Shown one piece after another: positions 28,267-36,999 of a DNA stretch of 64,000 nucleotides (position 1 is the first letter of the stretch; every line of letters starts with the position of its first letter). Location: positions 124,001-188,000 of the forward strand of contig NZ_JAFCLZ010000001.1 in the NCBI RefSeq assembly GCF_018130165.1, written 5' to 3'. The notes under the pieces were generated by a model. That model searched no databases, was not told the origin of the DNA, and saw nothing but the letters and a program-made list of their open reading frames with translations. The position numbers and the translations under genes were made by a program. This DNA is from Bradyrhizobium sp. JYMT SZCCT0180 (GTDB taxonomy: Bacteria > Pseudomonadota > Alphaproteobacteria > Rhizobiales > Xanthobacteraceae).

Positions 28267-28363
28267 GTCATTCCGGGGCGTGCGAAGCACGAGCCCGGAA
28301 TCCATAACCACCACCGAGAGTATGGATTCCGGGCTCGCGCCAAACGGCGCGCCCCGGAATGAC
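28267..28363. repeat. Nested palindromic repeat, family GTCATTCCGGGGCG
   Basis: Outer arms (14 bp, 28267-28280 and 28350-28363) and inner arms GAGCCCGGAATCCATA (28291-28306) with its complement at 28321-28336 form a long nested hairpin. A second, larger member of the family is at 50778-50933. It sits between gltL and the aminotransferase gene and may end or slow transcription between them. Confidence 0.85.
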
Positions 28364-28371
28364 GGAGGGGC

Positions 28372-29103
28372 CTAATGCGACAGAATCTTCGACAAAAATT
28401 TCTGCGCGCGGTCGCTGCGCGGCTTGCCGAAGAAGTCGTCCTTCTGCGCATCCTCGACGATCTCGCCCTGGTCCATGAAGATCACGCGATGCGCCACCTT
28501 GCGGGCAAAGCCCATTTCGTGGGTCACGACCATCATGGTCATGCCCTCGCGGGCCAGATCGACCATCACATCGAGCACTTCGCTGATCATTTCGGGATCG
28601 AGCGCCGAGGTCGGCTCGTCGAACAGCATGGCAATCGGATCCATCGCCAGCGCGCGTGCAATCGCCACGCGCTGCTGCTGTCCGCCTGACAGTTCGGCCG
28701 GATACTTGTTGGCGTGAACCTTCAATCCGACGCGGTCGAGCAGCTTGGCGCCCTTGGCCATCGCTTCGTCGTGCGACCGGCCCAAAACCTTCTCCTGCGC
28801 CAGGCACAGATTCTCGATGATCTTCAGGTGCGGGAACAGTTCAAAATGCTGGAACACCATGCCGACGCGGGCGCGCAGCTTCGGCAGGTCGGTCTTCGGA
28901 TCATTGACCTTGATGCCGTCGAGGATGATGTCGCCCTCCTGGATCGGCTCCAGCGCGTTGACACATTTGATCAGCGTCGACTTGCCCGAGCCTGACGGGC
29001 CGCACACGACAACCACTTCGCCCTTGGCGACCTTGGTCGTGCAGTCCTTCAGCGCCTGGAAGGTCGACCCGTACCATTTACTGACGTGATTGATTTCGAT
29101 CAT
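28372..29103 (-). CDS. gltL: Glutamate/aspartate-type ABC transporter ATP-binding protein
   Basis: A 243-residue polar-amino-acid ABC ATPase. Walker [10 protein letters not shown] near residues 34-42, signature [15 protein letters not shown] near 138-152, Walker [13 protein letters not shown] near 157-168, and the H-loop VVTHEMGFA near 191-199 are all intact. It energises uptake through the GltJ and GltK permeases and is 9 bp downstream of gltK. The next gene downstream, a D-amino-acid aminotransferase, is separated by a palindromic repeat. Confidence 0.92.
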   Translation of the reverse strand: MIEINHVSKWYGSTFQALKDCTTKVAKGEVVVVCGPSGSGKSTLIKCVNALEPIQEGDIILDGIKVNDPKTDLPKLRARVGMVFQHFELFPHLKIIENLCLAQEKVLGRSHDEAMAKGAKLLDRVGLKVHANKYPAELSGGQQQRVAIARALAMDPIAMLFDEPTSALDPEMISEVLDVMVDLAREGMTMMVVTHEMGFARKVAHRVIFMDQGEIVEDAQKDDFFGKPRSDRAQKFLSKILSH

Positions 29104-29112
29104 GCGCGTTCC

Positions 29113-29805
29113 CTAACGAACAATACTGATACGCGCCTGCAGGCGCCGGACGCCAAACGAGGCGACGCAGGAAATCGTGAAATAGACCACCGCCGCGAAC
29201 AGGTACATCTCGACCAGCCGGCCGTCGCGCTGCGCAACCTTGCTCGCCGCGCCGAGGAAATCCGGCATCGACAGCACATAGACCAGCGAAGTGTCCTGGA
29301 ACAGCACGATGGTTTGGGTCAGCAGCACCGGCAACATATTGCGGAACGCCTGCGGCAGCACGACGTAGCGCATGGTCTGGGCGTAGGTCATGCCGAGCGC
29401 ATTGGCCGCGGCAGGCTGGCCCTTGGAGATCGACTGGATGCCGGCGCGCATGATCTCGGAAAAATACGCCGCCTCGAACATGATGAAGGTGACGAGCGCG
29501 GAGGTGAAGGCGCCGACGCTGATCGGGCGCGACGCGCCGGTCAGCCATTGCCCGACATAAGGCACCAGGAAATAGAACCAGAAGATCACCAGCACCAGCG
29601 GCAGTGACCGCATGAAGTCGACGTAAAGCCCGGCGATCCGGCCAAGCACCTTGAAACCGGACAGCCGCATCAGCGCGATCAGCGTGCCGAAGATGATCCC
29701 GCCGAGCGCGGAGAGCGCGGTCAGGGTCAGCGTAAACGCCATGCCGTCGAGAAAGAGGTAGCCGAGCGAACGGCGGATGACGTCGAAATCGAAAGTGGCG
29801 AACAT
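29113..29805 (-). CDS. gltK: Glutamate/aspartate-type ABC transporter permease
   Basis: A 230-residue inner-membrane permease of the HisM/GltK type with about five hydrophobic segments. The EAA loop AANALGMTYAQTMRYVVLPQA (near residues 133-153), which contacts the ATPase, is clear. It pairs with GltJ, whose gene ends 3 bp upstream. Substrate class (acidic or D-amino acid) is inferred from the cluster. Confidence 0.9.
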   Translation of the reverse strand: MFATFDFDVIRRSLGYLFLDGMAFTLTLTALSALGGIIFGTLIALMRLSGFKVLGRIAGLYVDFMRSLPLVLVIFWFYFLVPYVGQWLTGASRPISVGAFTSALVTFIMFEAAYFSEIMRAGIQSISKGQPAAANALGMTYAQTMRYVVLPQAFRNMLPVLLTQTIVLFQDTSLVYVLSMPDFLGAASKVAQRDGRLVEMYLFAAVVYFTISCVASFGVRRLQARISIVR

Positions 29806-29808
29806 GCG

Positions 29809-30540
29809 CTATTTCCCCGTGATGTAGCCGGGGATCGCCAGGCTGCGTTCGAGGAAGCGCATGCCGGTGACGACGATGATGTTGATCAAGAGATACATCA
29901 CGGTCGCGGCGGTGAAAGCCTCGAATACCTGGAACGAGAATTCCTGCATCGACCGCGCCTGGCCGGTCAGTTCGATCAGGCCGATGGTGATCGCGACCGC
30001 CGTGTTCTTGATGGTGTTGAGGAACTCCGAAGTCAGCGGCGGCATGATAATTCGGAACGCAATCGGCAGCAGCACGTAGCGATAACCCTGCAACGTCGTC
30101 AGCCCGAGCGCGGTCGCGGCCTGCTTTTGCCCGCGCGGCAGCGAGGCGATGCCGGCGGCCAGTTGCACGGCGACGCGCGCCGACATGAACAGGCCGATCC
30201 CGATCGCCGCGGTATAGAACGGCGCATTTGGCATCTGCTTCAGCCACAGCCCCCAGCTCCGCGGCAGCAGTTCCGGCAGCACAAAGAACCAGAGAAACAG
30301 CTGCACCAGAAGCGGCATGTTGCGGAAGAACTCGACCCAGGCGAAGCCGATCCAATAGGCGGTCTTTGACGGCAGTGTTCGCAACACGCCGACAATCGAG
30401 CCGAATATCAGCGCGATGATCCAGGCGAAGATTCCGGTCTGGATCGTAAGCCACAGTCCCGTCAGCAGCATATGGAAATAGGTGCCGGTCCCGCCCGGGG
30501 CCGGCTCGAAGAAGATGCTCCAGTTCCAATTGTAATTCAC
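29809..30540 (-). CDS. gltJ: Glutamate/aspartate-type ABC transporter permease
   Basis: A 243-residue permease with about five membrane segments and an EAA loop ATALGLTTLQGYRYVLLPIA (near residues 144-163). The N-terminus NYNWNWSIFFEP is typical of GltJ/AapQ-type proteins. It follows gltI after an 80-bp gap containing a strong hairpin, and gltK follows after 3 bp, so the order gltI-gltJ-gltK-gltL matches Escherichia coli. Confidence 0.9.
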   Translation of the reverse strand: MNYNWNWSIFFEPAPGGTGTYFHMLLTGLWLTIQTGIFAWIIALIFGSIVGVLRTLPSKTAYWIGFAWVEFFRNMPLLVQLFLWFFVLPELLPRSWGLWLKQMPNAPFYTAAIGIGLFMSARVAVQLAAGIASLPRGQKQAATALGLTTLQGYRYVLLPIAFRIIMPPLTSEFLNTIKNTAVAITIGLIELTGQARSMQEFSFQVFEAFTAATVMYLLINIIVVTGMRFLERSLAIPGYITGK

Positions 30541-30572
30541 GAAGGCCTACCGTCCCCTGCGCCACCGAAACG

Positions 30573-30605
30573 TACCCATGCAATGGTTGGGCCATTGCAT
30601 GGGTA
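30573..30605 (-). terminator. Hairpin between gltI and gltJ
   Basis: Perfect 14-bp arms (30573-30586 and 30592-30605), containing ATGCAATGG and its complement, surround a 5-base loop. There is no long U-tract in the gltJ direction. Such hairpins behind binding-protein genes are known to protect the upstream mRNA and lower downstream permease expression; that role is inferred here. Confidence 0.6.
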
Positions 30606-30620
30606 GAAGCATCTATTTGC

Positions 30621-31532
30621 TTATTTGTAGGCGTCCGGATCCGGCGAGTCAGACGGCTTGGCGTACTGATTCTTCAGCTCCGCACTCATCGGCGAGTTCA
30701 GGTTCAGGCCCTTGGGCGGGATCTTCTGGGTGAACCACTTGTCGTAGATCTTCTGGCCCTCGCCGCCGGTATAGAGCGCTGATGTGGCGGCATCGACCAC
30801 CTTCTTGAAGGCCGGGTCGTCCTTGCGCAGCATGATGCCATAGGGCTCCGGCTTGGAGAACGCGTCCTTGGAGATCACGTAGTCATCCGGAGCTTTCGAG
30901 CCGGCAACCAGGCTCGCCAGCAGGATGTCGTCCATCACGAACGCCACCGCGCGGTCGGTCTCGACCATCAGGAAGGCTTCGGCGTGGTCCTTGGCCGGAA
31001 TGATGTTGGCGCCGAGCTTCTTTTCCGCATTGGCTTCGGTGAGCTGCTTGATGTTGGTGGTGCCCGATGTCGAAACCACCGCCTTGCCCTTCAGATCGTC
31101 GATCGAGTTGATCTTGCTCGACTTCTTCGAGACGTAGCGGCTCGCGGTCAGGAAGTGGGTGTTGGTGTAGGCGATCTGCTTCTGGCGTTCGGCGTTGTTG
31201 GTGGTCGAGCCGCATTCCAGGTCGATGGTGCCGTTGGCCAGCAGCGGAATCCGGGTCGACGACGTCACCGGATTGAGCTTGACCTCGAGCTTGTCGAGCT
31301 TGAGCTCTTTCTTCACGGCATCGACGATCTTGTGGCAGATGTCCATGGCGTAGCCGACCGGCTTCTGGCTGTCGTCGAGATAGGAGAAAGGAATCGACGA
31401 ATCCCGGAAGCCGAGCGTGATGGCCCCCGTATCCTTGATGTTCTTCAACGTTCCGGTGAGTTCCTGCGCCATCGCCGGCGTGGCGCACAACGCGCTGGCC
31501 AGCAGACAGCCGATAATATGACGGTGTTTCAC
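30621..31532 (-). CDS. gltI: Glutamate/aspartate-type ABC transporter substrate-binding protein
   Basis: A 303-residue periplasmic protein with a signal peptide ending at ATPAMAQ near residue 21. The mature part has the SBP_bac_3 pattern: LGFRDSSIPFSYLDDSQKPV near 37-56 and LANGTIDLECGSTTNNAERQ near 97-116 closely resemble E. coli GltI as I recall it. GTG 31532 is chosen because GGGAG lies about seven bases upstream; the frame extends further but without a signal peptide start. It begins the gltIJKL operon and lies directly downstream of a LysR gene on the same strand (31 bp). Confidence 0.9.
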   Translation of the reverse strand: MKHRHIIGCLLASALCATPAMAQELTGTLKNIKDTGAITLGFRDSSIPFSYLDDSQKPVGYAMDICHKIVDAVKKELKLDKLEVKLNPVTSSTRIPLLANGTIDLECGSTTNNAERQKQIAYTNTHFLTASRYVSKKSSKINSIDDLKGKAVVSTSGTTNIKQLTEANAEKKLGANIIPAKDHAEAFLMVETDRAVAFVMDDILLASLVAGSKAPDDYVISKDAFSKPEPYGIMLRKDDPAFKKVVDAATSALYTGGEGQKIYDKWFTQKIPPKGLNLNSPMSAELKNQYAKPSDSPDPDAYK

Positions 31533-31563
31533 GTGACTTCTCCCTTTTTTGGTTTGAAATTCA

Positions 31564-32538
31564 TCATCCACCCGATCTCGACGACCTGGAAGGTGATTTG
31601 GCCGACGATCGCGAGGCGGTCCTTTCCTGATTGCCCCCATCATGTCCGGCACTATACCTGCATAACTCGGACCAAAACAGATTTAGCGACCGCTGGCTAT
31701 TCGTCCTATCTCTAAGGGCGACCATTGACAAAGGTAGCGCCCATTTGTCACCGCCGACCGCCGTCAGCCCCTTGCGGCCGGATGCCGCCACCGTGCTCTC
31801 GCAAAGCCAGGCGACGCCGCGGCCGGCTAGCGCCATTTCGCACAGCACGTCCGACATGTCGCTTTCGATCACCCGGGTGCCGGAAACCGGGGCATTCTCC
31901 AGGATGAGATCGACCAGGCGCGCAAAATAGACGCCCGGCGAGTACATCAGAAGCGGCACCGGATGGGTCGGCCGGCCGGGCAGCGAGGCGCTCCCCTTCG
32001 TCACCAGCGCCTGGCTGGCATAGGGTCGCAGGAATTCGGTGCCGAGGATCGCACGTTCATAGCGGTCCGGATCGAGATGGATCGGCTGCTGGGCGTGGTG
32101 GTAGCAGATCATCAGGTCGACATTGTTCGAAACCAGCGAGGTGACGAGGTCGTGGATATTGCCGACCACGACCGAGCAGCTCAGGCGCCGTTCCTGCGAC
32201 CAGAGCTGCCACCAATGCGGCAGGCGGGAAGTCGCCATCGCAAACGGCAACGCGATCCTGATATGTTCGTGACGGCGAACCGGCTTACCGCCAAGCTCCA
32301 CGCGCGCGTCCAGCATTTGCCGCAGCAGCTCGCCGGCATGTTCGCGAAACCGCTCACCCTGCGGCGTCAATTGTGTCGGATAGACGCTGCGGTCGATCAG
32401 GTCGAAGCCGAGCCAGGCCTCCAGCGATTTGATCCGGCGGCTGAACGCGGCCTGCGAGGTGTTTCGTCGCTCGGCCGCCCGCGTAAAGTTGCCGGTCTCG
32501 GCCACCATCAGGAAATCCTGCAACCAGCGTAGCTCCAT
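31564..32538 (-). CDS. LysR family transcriptional regulator
   Basis: A 324-residue LysR regulator. The wHTH MELRWLQDFLMVAETGNFTR is followed by AAERRNTSQAAFSRRIKSLE (recognition helix near residues 21-40). ATG 32538 is used; the upstream open frame is in the divergent promoter region. It lies head to head with the dadA-like gene across 415 bp containing two identical 15-bp palindromes with T-N11-A LysR-box form, and upstream of gltIJKL on the same strand. It probably controls dadA, itself and perhaps the transporter in response to an amino acid. Confidence 0.88.
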   Translation of the reverse strand: MELRWLQDFLMVAETGNFTRAAERRNTSQAAFSRRIKSLEAWLGFDLIDRSVYPTQLTPQGERFREHAGELLRQMLDARVELGGKPVRRHEHIRIALPFAMATSRLPHWWQLWSQERRLSCSVVVGNIHDLVTSLVSNNVDLMICYHHAQQPIHLDPDRYERAILGTEFLRPYASQALVTKGSASLPGRPTHPVPLLMYSPGVYFARLVDLILENAPVSGTRVIESDMSDVLCEMALAGRGVAWLCESTVAASGRKGLTAVGGDKWALPLSMVALRDRTNSQRSLNLFWSELCRYSAGHDGGNQERTASRSSAKSPSRSSRSGG

Positions 32539-32688
32539 CACGCACCTTGCCTGGACGCGTGGCGCCGCGCCGACCTGCCGCGCCACTCCAGGCGGCGCAA
32601 GGCAGCGAACAGCGTCGGGTGCTCGTTGCCGGTCAAGAATGTAATCCCCCATGCGCGGAACCTAGCCAATCGGCACGCGCTTTGACCA

Positions 32689-32703
32689 ATGCAAGGTTTG
32701 CAT
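32689..32703. promoter_or_regulatory. Putative LysR operator, copy 1
   Basis: Perfect palindrome ATGCAA-GGT-TTGCAT. It contains the T-N11-A core expected of LysR-type binding sites. Its centre is about 133 bp from that of copy 2. Confidence 0.6.
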
Positions 32704-32821
32704 CACGGCGCCCGGACGTCGCCGAAGGGTGCATCCCGATCAATCGGCGCCCTGTCATAACCCGGCCCACAACCCGCTCAAAACCATCACCCCTCGCCAG
32801 CGTGCTACGCCGCGGCCGACG

Positions 32822-32836
32822 ATGCAAGTTTTGCAT
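32822..32836. promoter_or_regulatory. Putative LysR operator, copy 2
   Basis: Perfect palindrome ATGCAA-GTT-TTGCAT, identical in both arms to copy 1. It lies 118 bp before the dadA start, a usual position for an activator site. Confidence 0.6.
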
Positions 32837-32953
32837 TATGCGACCTTCGCATCAGTGGCGGCGCGTGAACGGCCTAGTCTGGCGGTGTCCACTCCATCCA
32901 TTCGTCCCGAGCTACGTTTCGATCGGGCGGCCGTTTCAAAAAGAGACATCGAA

Positions 32954-34219
32954 ATGAAAATTTGTGTGCTTGGAGCCGGCGTCATCGGCCTTACCACGGC
33001 GTGGCGCCTCGCCGAAGCCGGACACGATGTCATCGTCGTCGACCGCAACGTTTCCACCGGGGCGGACGCCAGCGCCGCGAATGGCGGCCAGCTTAGCTAC
33101 GCCTTCGTGGCGCCGCTGGCCTCGCCGGCGCTGTTGATGAAGCTTCCATCGCTATTGATGTCGAAGGGTTCGCCCATTCGCATCCGGCCGGGCCTGGACC
33201 CTGCTTTGGTGGCGTGGGGTGCGCGTTTCCTGCTCGCCTGCCGCTCGAACGCCGTGCAAGAGACCATTGGCGCCCAACTCGCGCTCGCCGCCTTGAGCCG
33301 GAGCGAGTTGGCACAGCTGTCCGAGGCCCTTGCGCTCGCATTCGGATTGAAGACTGCAGGCAAGCTCGTCGTATTCCGGACAGGCAAGGAATTCGACACG
33401 GCGCGAGGCGCAATTGCCAGGATGGGCACAGGTGACGATCGGCAACAGGTCCTGACACCTGCCGAGTGCCTGGCGCTGGAGCCTGGGCTCAAGCTCGACG
33501 TACGCGAGCTCGCGGGCGGAATTTACACGGCCTCCGAGCAAGTCGGGGATTGTGCGGCGTTCTGCGCCGCACTCACGGCCCGCATGAAGCAGCGAAGCAA
33601 CATCGAATGGCTGCTGGGCGCGCCGGTGGTTGGGCCGGTCAGGTCCGGCGGCCGCCTCTGCGCGGTCGAGACCACCAGGGGGCGTGTGCAAGCGGACCGC
33701 TTCGTGCTGTGCATGGGCGCGGCATCGCGTGCCTTTGCGCGCGCTTGCGGATTCTACCTGCCGATCTATCCGGTCAAGGGTTACAGCATCACCCTGACAC
33801 CGCCTGACGAAACCCACGCGCTTCGCCACAGCGTCACCGATATGGAACGCAAGCTGGTGTTCGCGCCGCTCACGTCCGGCGAAAGGACGACGATAAGGGT
33901 CGCGGGCATCGCCGACCTCGAGAGTGATGATGCCAGGATCGATGTCGGGCGCATCGACACGCTGCGCCACGCTTCAACCGAGTTGCTCGGTATCAATGCT
34001 ACCGGCGACGTCCAGCCCTGGTGCGGGCTTCGCCCGATGACGCCCGACAGCCGGCCGATCATCGGCTGGTCGCCGCTTGATGGCCTGTTCATCAATTCAG
34101 GCCATGGCATGCTCGGCTGGACGCTTGCCTGCGGCAGCGCGCGGCTGACGGCGGATTTGATTGACCGCAAGCCGCCGGCGATCGAAGGCGGACCCTTCGC
34201 CTTGCACCGCGCGGCTTGA
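32954..34219 (+). CDS. dadA: D-amino-acid dehydrogenase, DadA-like
   Basis: A 421-residue FAD-dependent oxidase/dehydrogenase of the DAO family. The N-terminal KICVLGAGVIGLTTAWRLAE is the FAD-binding GxGxxG strand-helix, followed by VDRN with the acidic ribose ligand. The C-terminal WCGLRPMTPDSRPIIG (about 351-366) and SGHGMLGWTLACGSA segments are typical of DadA. It would oxidise D-amino acids to 2-oxo acids and pass electrons to quinone at the inner membrane. ATG 32954 is chosen because the family begins there; the open frame upstream covers the LysR operators. Another glycine/sarcosine-type DAO oxidase is a possible alternative. Confidence 0.83.
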   Translation: MKICVLGAGVIGLTTAWRLAEAGHDVIVVDRNVSTGADASAANGGQLSYAFVAPLASPALLMKLPSLLMSKGSPIRIRPGLDPALVAWGARFLLACRSNAVQETIGAQLALAALSRSELAQLSEALALAFGLKTAGKLVVFRTGKEFDTARGAIARMGTGDDRQQVLTPAECLALEPGLKLDVRELAGGIYTASEQVGDCAAFCAALTARMKQRSNIEWLLGAPVVGPVRSGGRLCAVETTRGRVQADRFVLCMGAASRAFARACGFYLPIYPVKGYSITLTPPDETHALRHSVTDMERKLVFAPLTSGERTTIRVAGIADLESDDARIDVGRIDTLRHASTELLGINATGDVQPWCGLRPMTPDSRPIIGWSPLDGLFINSGHGMLGWTLACGSARLTADLIDRKPPAIEGGPFALHRAA

Positions 34220-34233
34220 AGCGACGACGGTGG

Positions 34234-35097
34234 CTAGCCGGTGGCTTTGGCCGACGCGACGATCTGGGCCAGCACCGGTTCAATGTAGCGGCGAAACTGT
34301 TCGGGGTTCTCGCTCATCGGAAAATGGCCGAGCTGCTCCATGATGGTGACATGGGCGCCGCTGATCGCGGCCGCGGTGCGCTTGGTGTCTTCCGGCGTGC
34401 AGGAGAAGTCATATTCGCCGGTGAGCAGAAACAGCGGGCAGACATCGGTGTCGATGTTCTCGACCCGGCCGCGCAGATCGCCGTCGACCCGATAGAAATA
34501 CAGATCGCCCTTGAAGACGCCGGGTCCACCCTGCTTGTAACCCCACAGCGTCTCGGTCCGCGCCGCTTGCGGGCCCTGCGGCGCAATCAGACCCGACACC
34601 AGCGCGGCGCAGACTTCGCCGCCATGAACGTCGGGGCGGTTGAGCCATGACGTGTCGTACCACGGCGCCTGGAAATCGGCGGCTTCCAAACCGATCAGCG
34701 CCCGGAATTCGGCGGCGTGATCGATCGCGAGATTGAGCACGATGCGGCCGCCGATCGAGCAGCCCATCACCACCGGCTTGTCCAGTTTCAGCGCCTTGCA
34801 GAAGGCGCGGATGGTTTCGGTGTAGCGCGCGGTGGTGAGCTGATATTCGTCGCCGTTCCAACTCGCCGGCGGATTGGATTTGCCGTGCCAGGGCATGTCG
34901 AAGGCGATGATCCGAAAATGCTTCGCAAACTCCGCGTCGACGAGCAGATGCCGCCATTGCCGCGCATCGGAACCCGCGGTGTGCAGGCACACCAGCGGAA
35001 TGCCGGCGCCGTTTTCCTCGAAATAAATGCGGTGCATTTCGCCGCCGATGTCGACATGGACATAGCGGCCGATCATCGGCTCGACATAGCCGCTCAT
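34234..35097 (-). CDS. Alpha/beta hydrolase
   Basis: A 287-residue alpha/beta-hydrolase fold enzyme. VVMGCSIGGRIVLNLA (near residues 117-132) contains the nucleophile elbow G-x-S-x-G, LTGEYDFSC near 224-232 gives the acid residue, and QLGHFPMSENPEQF near 256-269 gives the catalytic His. HG-type oxyanion context is LVCLHTAGSDARQW near 35-48. No signal peptide. The ATG overlaps the stop of the upstream gene (ATGA), so they are co-translated. Substrate unknown. Confidence 0.85.
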   Translation of the reverse strand: MSGYVEPMIGRYVHVDIGGEMHRIYFEENGAGIPLVCLHTAGSDARQWRHLLVDAEFAKHFRIIAFDMPWHGKSNPPASWNGDEYQLTTARYTETIRAFCKALKLDKPVVMGCSIGGRIVLNLAIDHAAEFRALIGLEAADFQAPWYDTSWLNRPDVHGGEVCAALVSGLIAPQGPQAARTETLWGYKQGGPGVFKGDLYFYRVDGDLRGRVENIDTDVCPLFLLTGEYDFSCTPEDTKRTAAAISGAHVTIMEQLGHFPMSENPEQFRRYIEPVLAQIVASAKATG

Positions 35098-35510
35098 GAT
35101 GCCGCCACCGCGAAATGCTGCCGCGGCAACGCCAGCACATCCTTGAAGTACTGCAGATGCGTCATGAAGGGATGCAGATCGCCCTCGATAGCAGCCTCGC
35201 CGCGCTTGGTCAGCGCGAGCAGATCATGCCAGCCCGGCCGCGGCGCGGGTTGCCAGTACGCGGCCCAGGCCGCCGGCGAAGCGCGATAGGCAAACCGCCA
35301 GGAGCGCATCAGCACCGGCGCTGGTGTCAAATCGACGATCCGGCCGGCACGGATCGAGGCGTGAAGAGGATGGCCGGTCGGCCCGAGCAGACACTCGCAA
35401 TCGAGAAACCGGCCGCGCACGATCAGCTCCGGCGCCTGTTCGAGCAGCGCGGGGATTGTCGCGAATGCCTTGATAACCGCAACGTCGGTCGCGTTCGAAG
35501 CTGAACTCAT
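35094..35510 (-). CDS. Hypothetical protein, possibly SCP2-like
   Basis: A 138-residue cytosolic protein. ATG 35510 has GGAG about five bases upstream; the longer frame to 35696 lacks one. The pattern of a glycine-containing strand turn (IRAGRIVDL near residues 53-61), a central helix with WAAYW, then LTKRGEAAIEGD near 99-110 resembles the sterol-carrier-protein-2 fold, but this is a weak, by-eye inference. It is translationally coupled to the alpha/beta hydrolase downstream, suggesting a small substrate- or lipid-handling partner for that enzyme. Confidence 0.6.
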   Translation of the reverse strand: MSSASNATDVAVIKAFATIPALLEQAPELIVRGRFLDCECLLGPTGHPLHASIRAGRIVDLTPAPVLMRSWRFAYRASPAAWAAYWQPAPRPGWHDLLALTKRGEAAIEGDLHPFMTHLQYFKDVLALPRQHFAVAAS

Positions 35511-35852
35511 GCGCTCCAGGGGGTTTCCGGCAATAACGGCATCGGGAGAACGGAACCGGTCCGTCACATCGGGATATGATGACCTGAACATTCCGTGGTC
35601 GCAAGGTTTGCGGCCCGGCGTTGAAGCCGTGCAACCATGCTTGCCGCACACGGCGAGCCGGAAAATTCCGTATCTCGGGATGCCACGGCAGACCAATTGT
35701 CGCAGATGTCAATTCCAGCCAACTGCTGAGACGATTGCATGGGTTAGCGCGGCCAATGCGCTTTTCTTCGCCTGCGTTTTCAGAGAAGATTGAAGGCATC
35801 AAGAGAAACAAAGAGGCCTCGCTTCCAACGGGGCCGCGAGGGAGAGTTTGAG
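35511..35852. other. Divergent intergenic gap, no gene seen
   Basis: About 340 bp between the coupled hydrolase pair and the tct operon. Promoters for both directions are expected. I see no palindrome comparable to the LysR or TetR sites elsewhere and no coding sequence. Confidence 0.4.
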
Positions 35853-36818
35853 ATGTCGAGACCAAGCCGTTTGATGTTCGCTGTCGCCGCCGTCGGCATG
35901 CTGATTTCCGCCGCCGCCGGCGCGCAGGAATATCCCACCAAGCCGATCACCCTGATCGTGCCGTGGCCGGCGGGCGGATCGACCGACCTCACGATGCGCG
36001 CAATCGCCGAAAGCGCCTCCAAGATTCTCGGCCAGCCAATCGCGATCGACAACAAGGCGGGTGGCGGAGGCACCGTCGGCCCGGCCACCATGGCGGCCGC
36101 CGCCAAGCCGGATGGCTACACCATCGCGCAGCTACCGATCACCGTGTTCCGCCTGCCGCTGATGCAGGAAGTGTCCTGGGATCCATCCAAGGATTTCTCC
36201 TACATCATCCACCTCACCGGCTATACCTTCGGTGTCACCACCAATACCGAGTCGCAGTTCAAGACCTGGAAGGACGTCGTCGACTTCGCCAAGCAGAATC
36301 CCGGCAAGGTGACCTACGCGACCCCGGGCGCCGGAACCTCGCTGCATATCGGCATGGAGCAGATCGCGACGCTCGCCGGCATCAAGCTGACGCAGGTGCC
36401 GTTCAAGGGCGGCGCGGAGACCAACGCCGCGGTGCTCGGCCAGCACACCATGCTGCAGGCGGATTCGACCGGATGGCGACCGCTGGTCGACGCCGGCAAG
36501 TTGCGCCTGCTGATGGTGTGGACCTCGGCGCGCTCGCCGAATTTCCCCGACGTGCCGACGCTGAAAGAACTCGGCTATCCCATGGTCTATGACTCGCCGT
36601 TCGGCATCGCCGGACCGAAGGGCATGGACCCGAAGATCGTCGCCAAGCTGCACGACGCCTTCAAGAAGGCCATCGAGGACCCGGCCGTGATCGCAACGCT
36701 CGCGAAATACGACATGGTGCCGAATTACAAGAACACCGAGGACTACAAGAAGTTCGTCGTCGAGGTCACCAATTCCGAACGCAAGGTGATCGACTCGCTC
36801 GGGTTGGCGAAGAAGTAG
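35853..36818 (+). CDS. tctC: Tripartite tricarboxylate transporter substrate-binding protein (Bug/TctC)
   Basis: A 321-residue periplasmic protein with signal peptide ending ISAAAGAQ near residue 24. The mature start EYPTKPITLIVPWPAGGSTD is the Bug opening with the carboxylate-binding loop. ATG 35853 follows a GAGGGAGAG ribosome site. It would bind a di- or tricarboxylate or related acid for the TctB/TctA membrane pair encoded downstream. A 181-bp gap containing a repeat separates it from tctB. Confidence 0.9.
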   Translation: MSRPSRLMFAVAAVGMLISAAAGAQEYPTKPITLIVPWPAGGSTDLTMRAIAESASKILGQPIAIDNKAGGGGTVGPATMAAAAKPDGYTIAQLPITVFRLPLMQEVSWDPSKDFSYIIHLTGYTFGVTTNTESQFKTWKDVVDFAKQNPGKVTYATPGAGTSLHIGMEQIATLAGIKLTQVPFKGGAETNAAVLGQHTMLQADSTGWRPLVDAGKLRLLMVWTSARSPNFPDVPTLKELGYPMVYDSPFGIAGPKGMDPKIVAKLHDAFKKAIEDPAVIATLAKYDMVPNYKNTEDYKKFVVEVTNSERKVIDSLGLAKK

Positions 36819-36833
36819 CATAGACCATCCTCA

Positions 36834-36980
36834 TGTCCCGGACGCGGTGCGGCGCGAAGCGCTGCTCCGCGGAGCCGGGACCCACAACACAGCAAGATGA
36901 ACCCCGGCTTTGCAGCGCATCGCCATAGCGTGTGGAAGACACGCGTAAGCGCGCTTATGGTGCTGCGTAGCGTCCGGGGA
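36834..36980. repeat. Imperfect palindromic repeat, family TGTCCCGGACGC
   Basis: The left end TGTCCCGGACGCGGTGC and right end TGCGTAGCGTCCGGGG form long imperfect arms. A second member is at 45017-45149. It lies inside the tct operon between tctC and tctB, so it may dampen or process the transcript. Confidence 0.7.
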
Positions 36981-36999
36981 ACGGCTGAGAGAACAATCC

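Larger units (their letters stand above)
32539..32953. promoter_or_regulatory. Divergent lysR-dadA control region
   Basis: A 415-bp gap with no coding sequence I can support. Its notable content is two copies of the palindrome ATGCAA-N3-TTGCAT at 32689-32703 and 32822-32836, annotated separately. Promoter elements themselves cannot be assigned with confidence. Confidence 0.6.
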
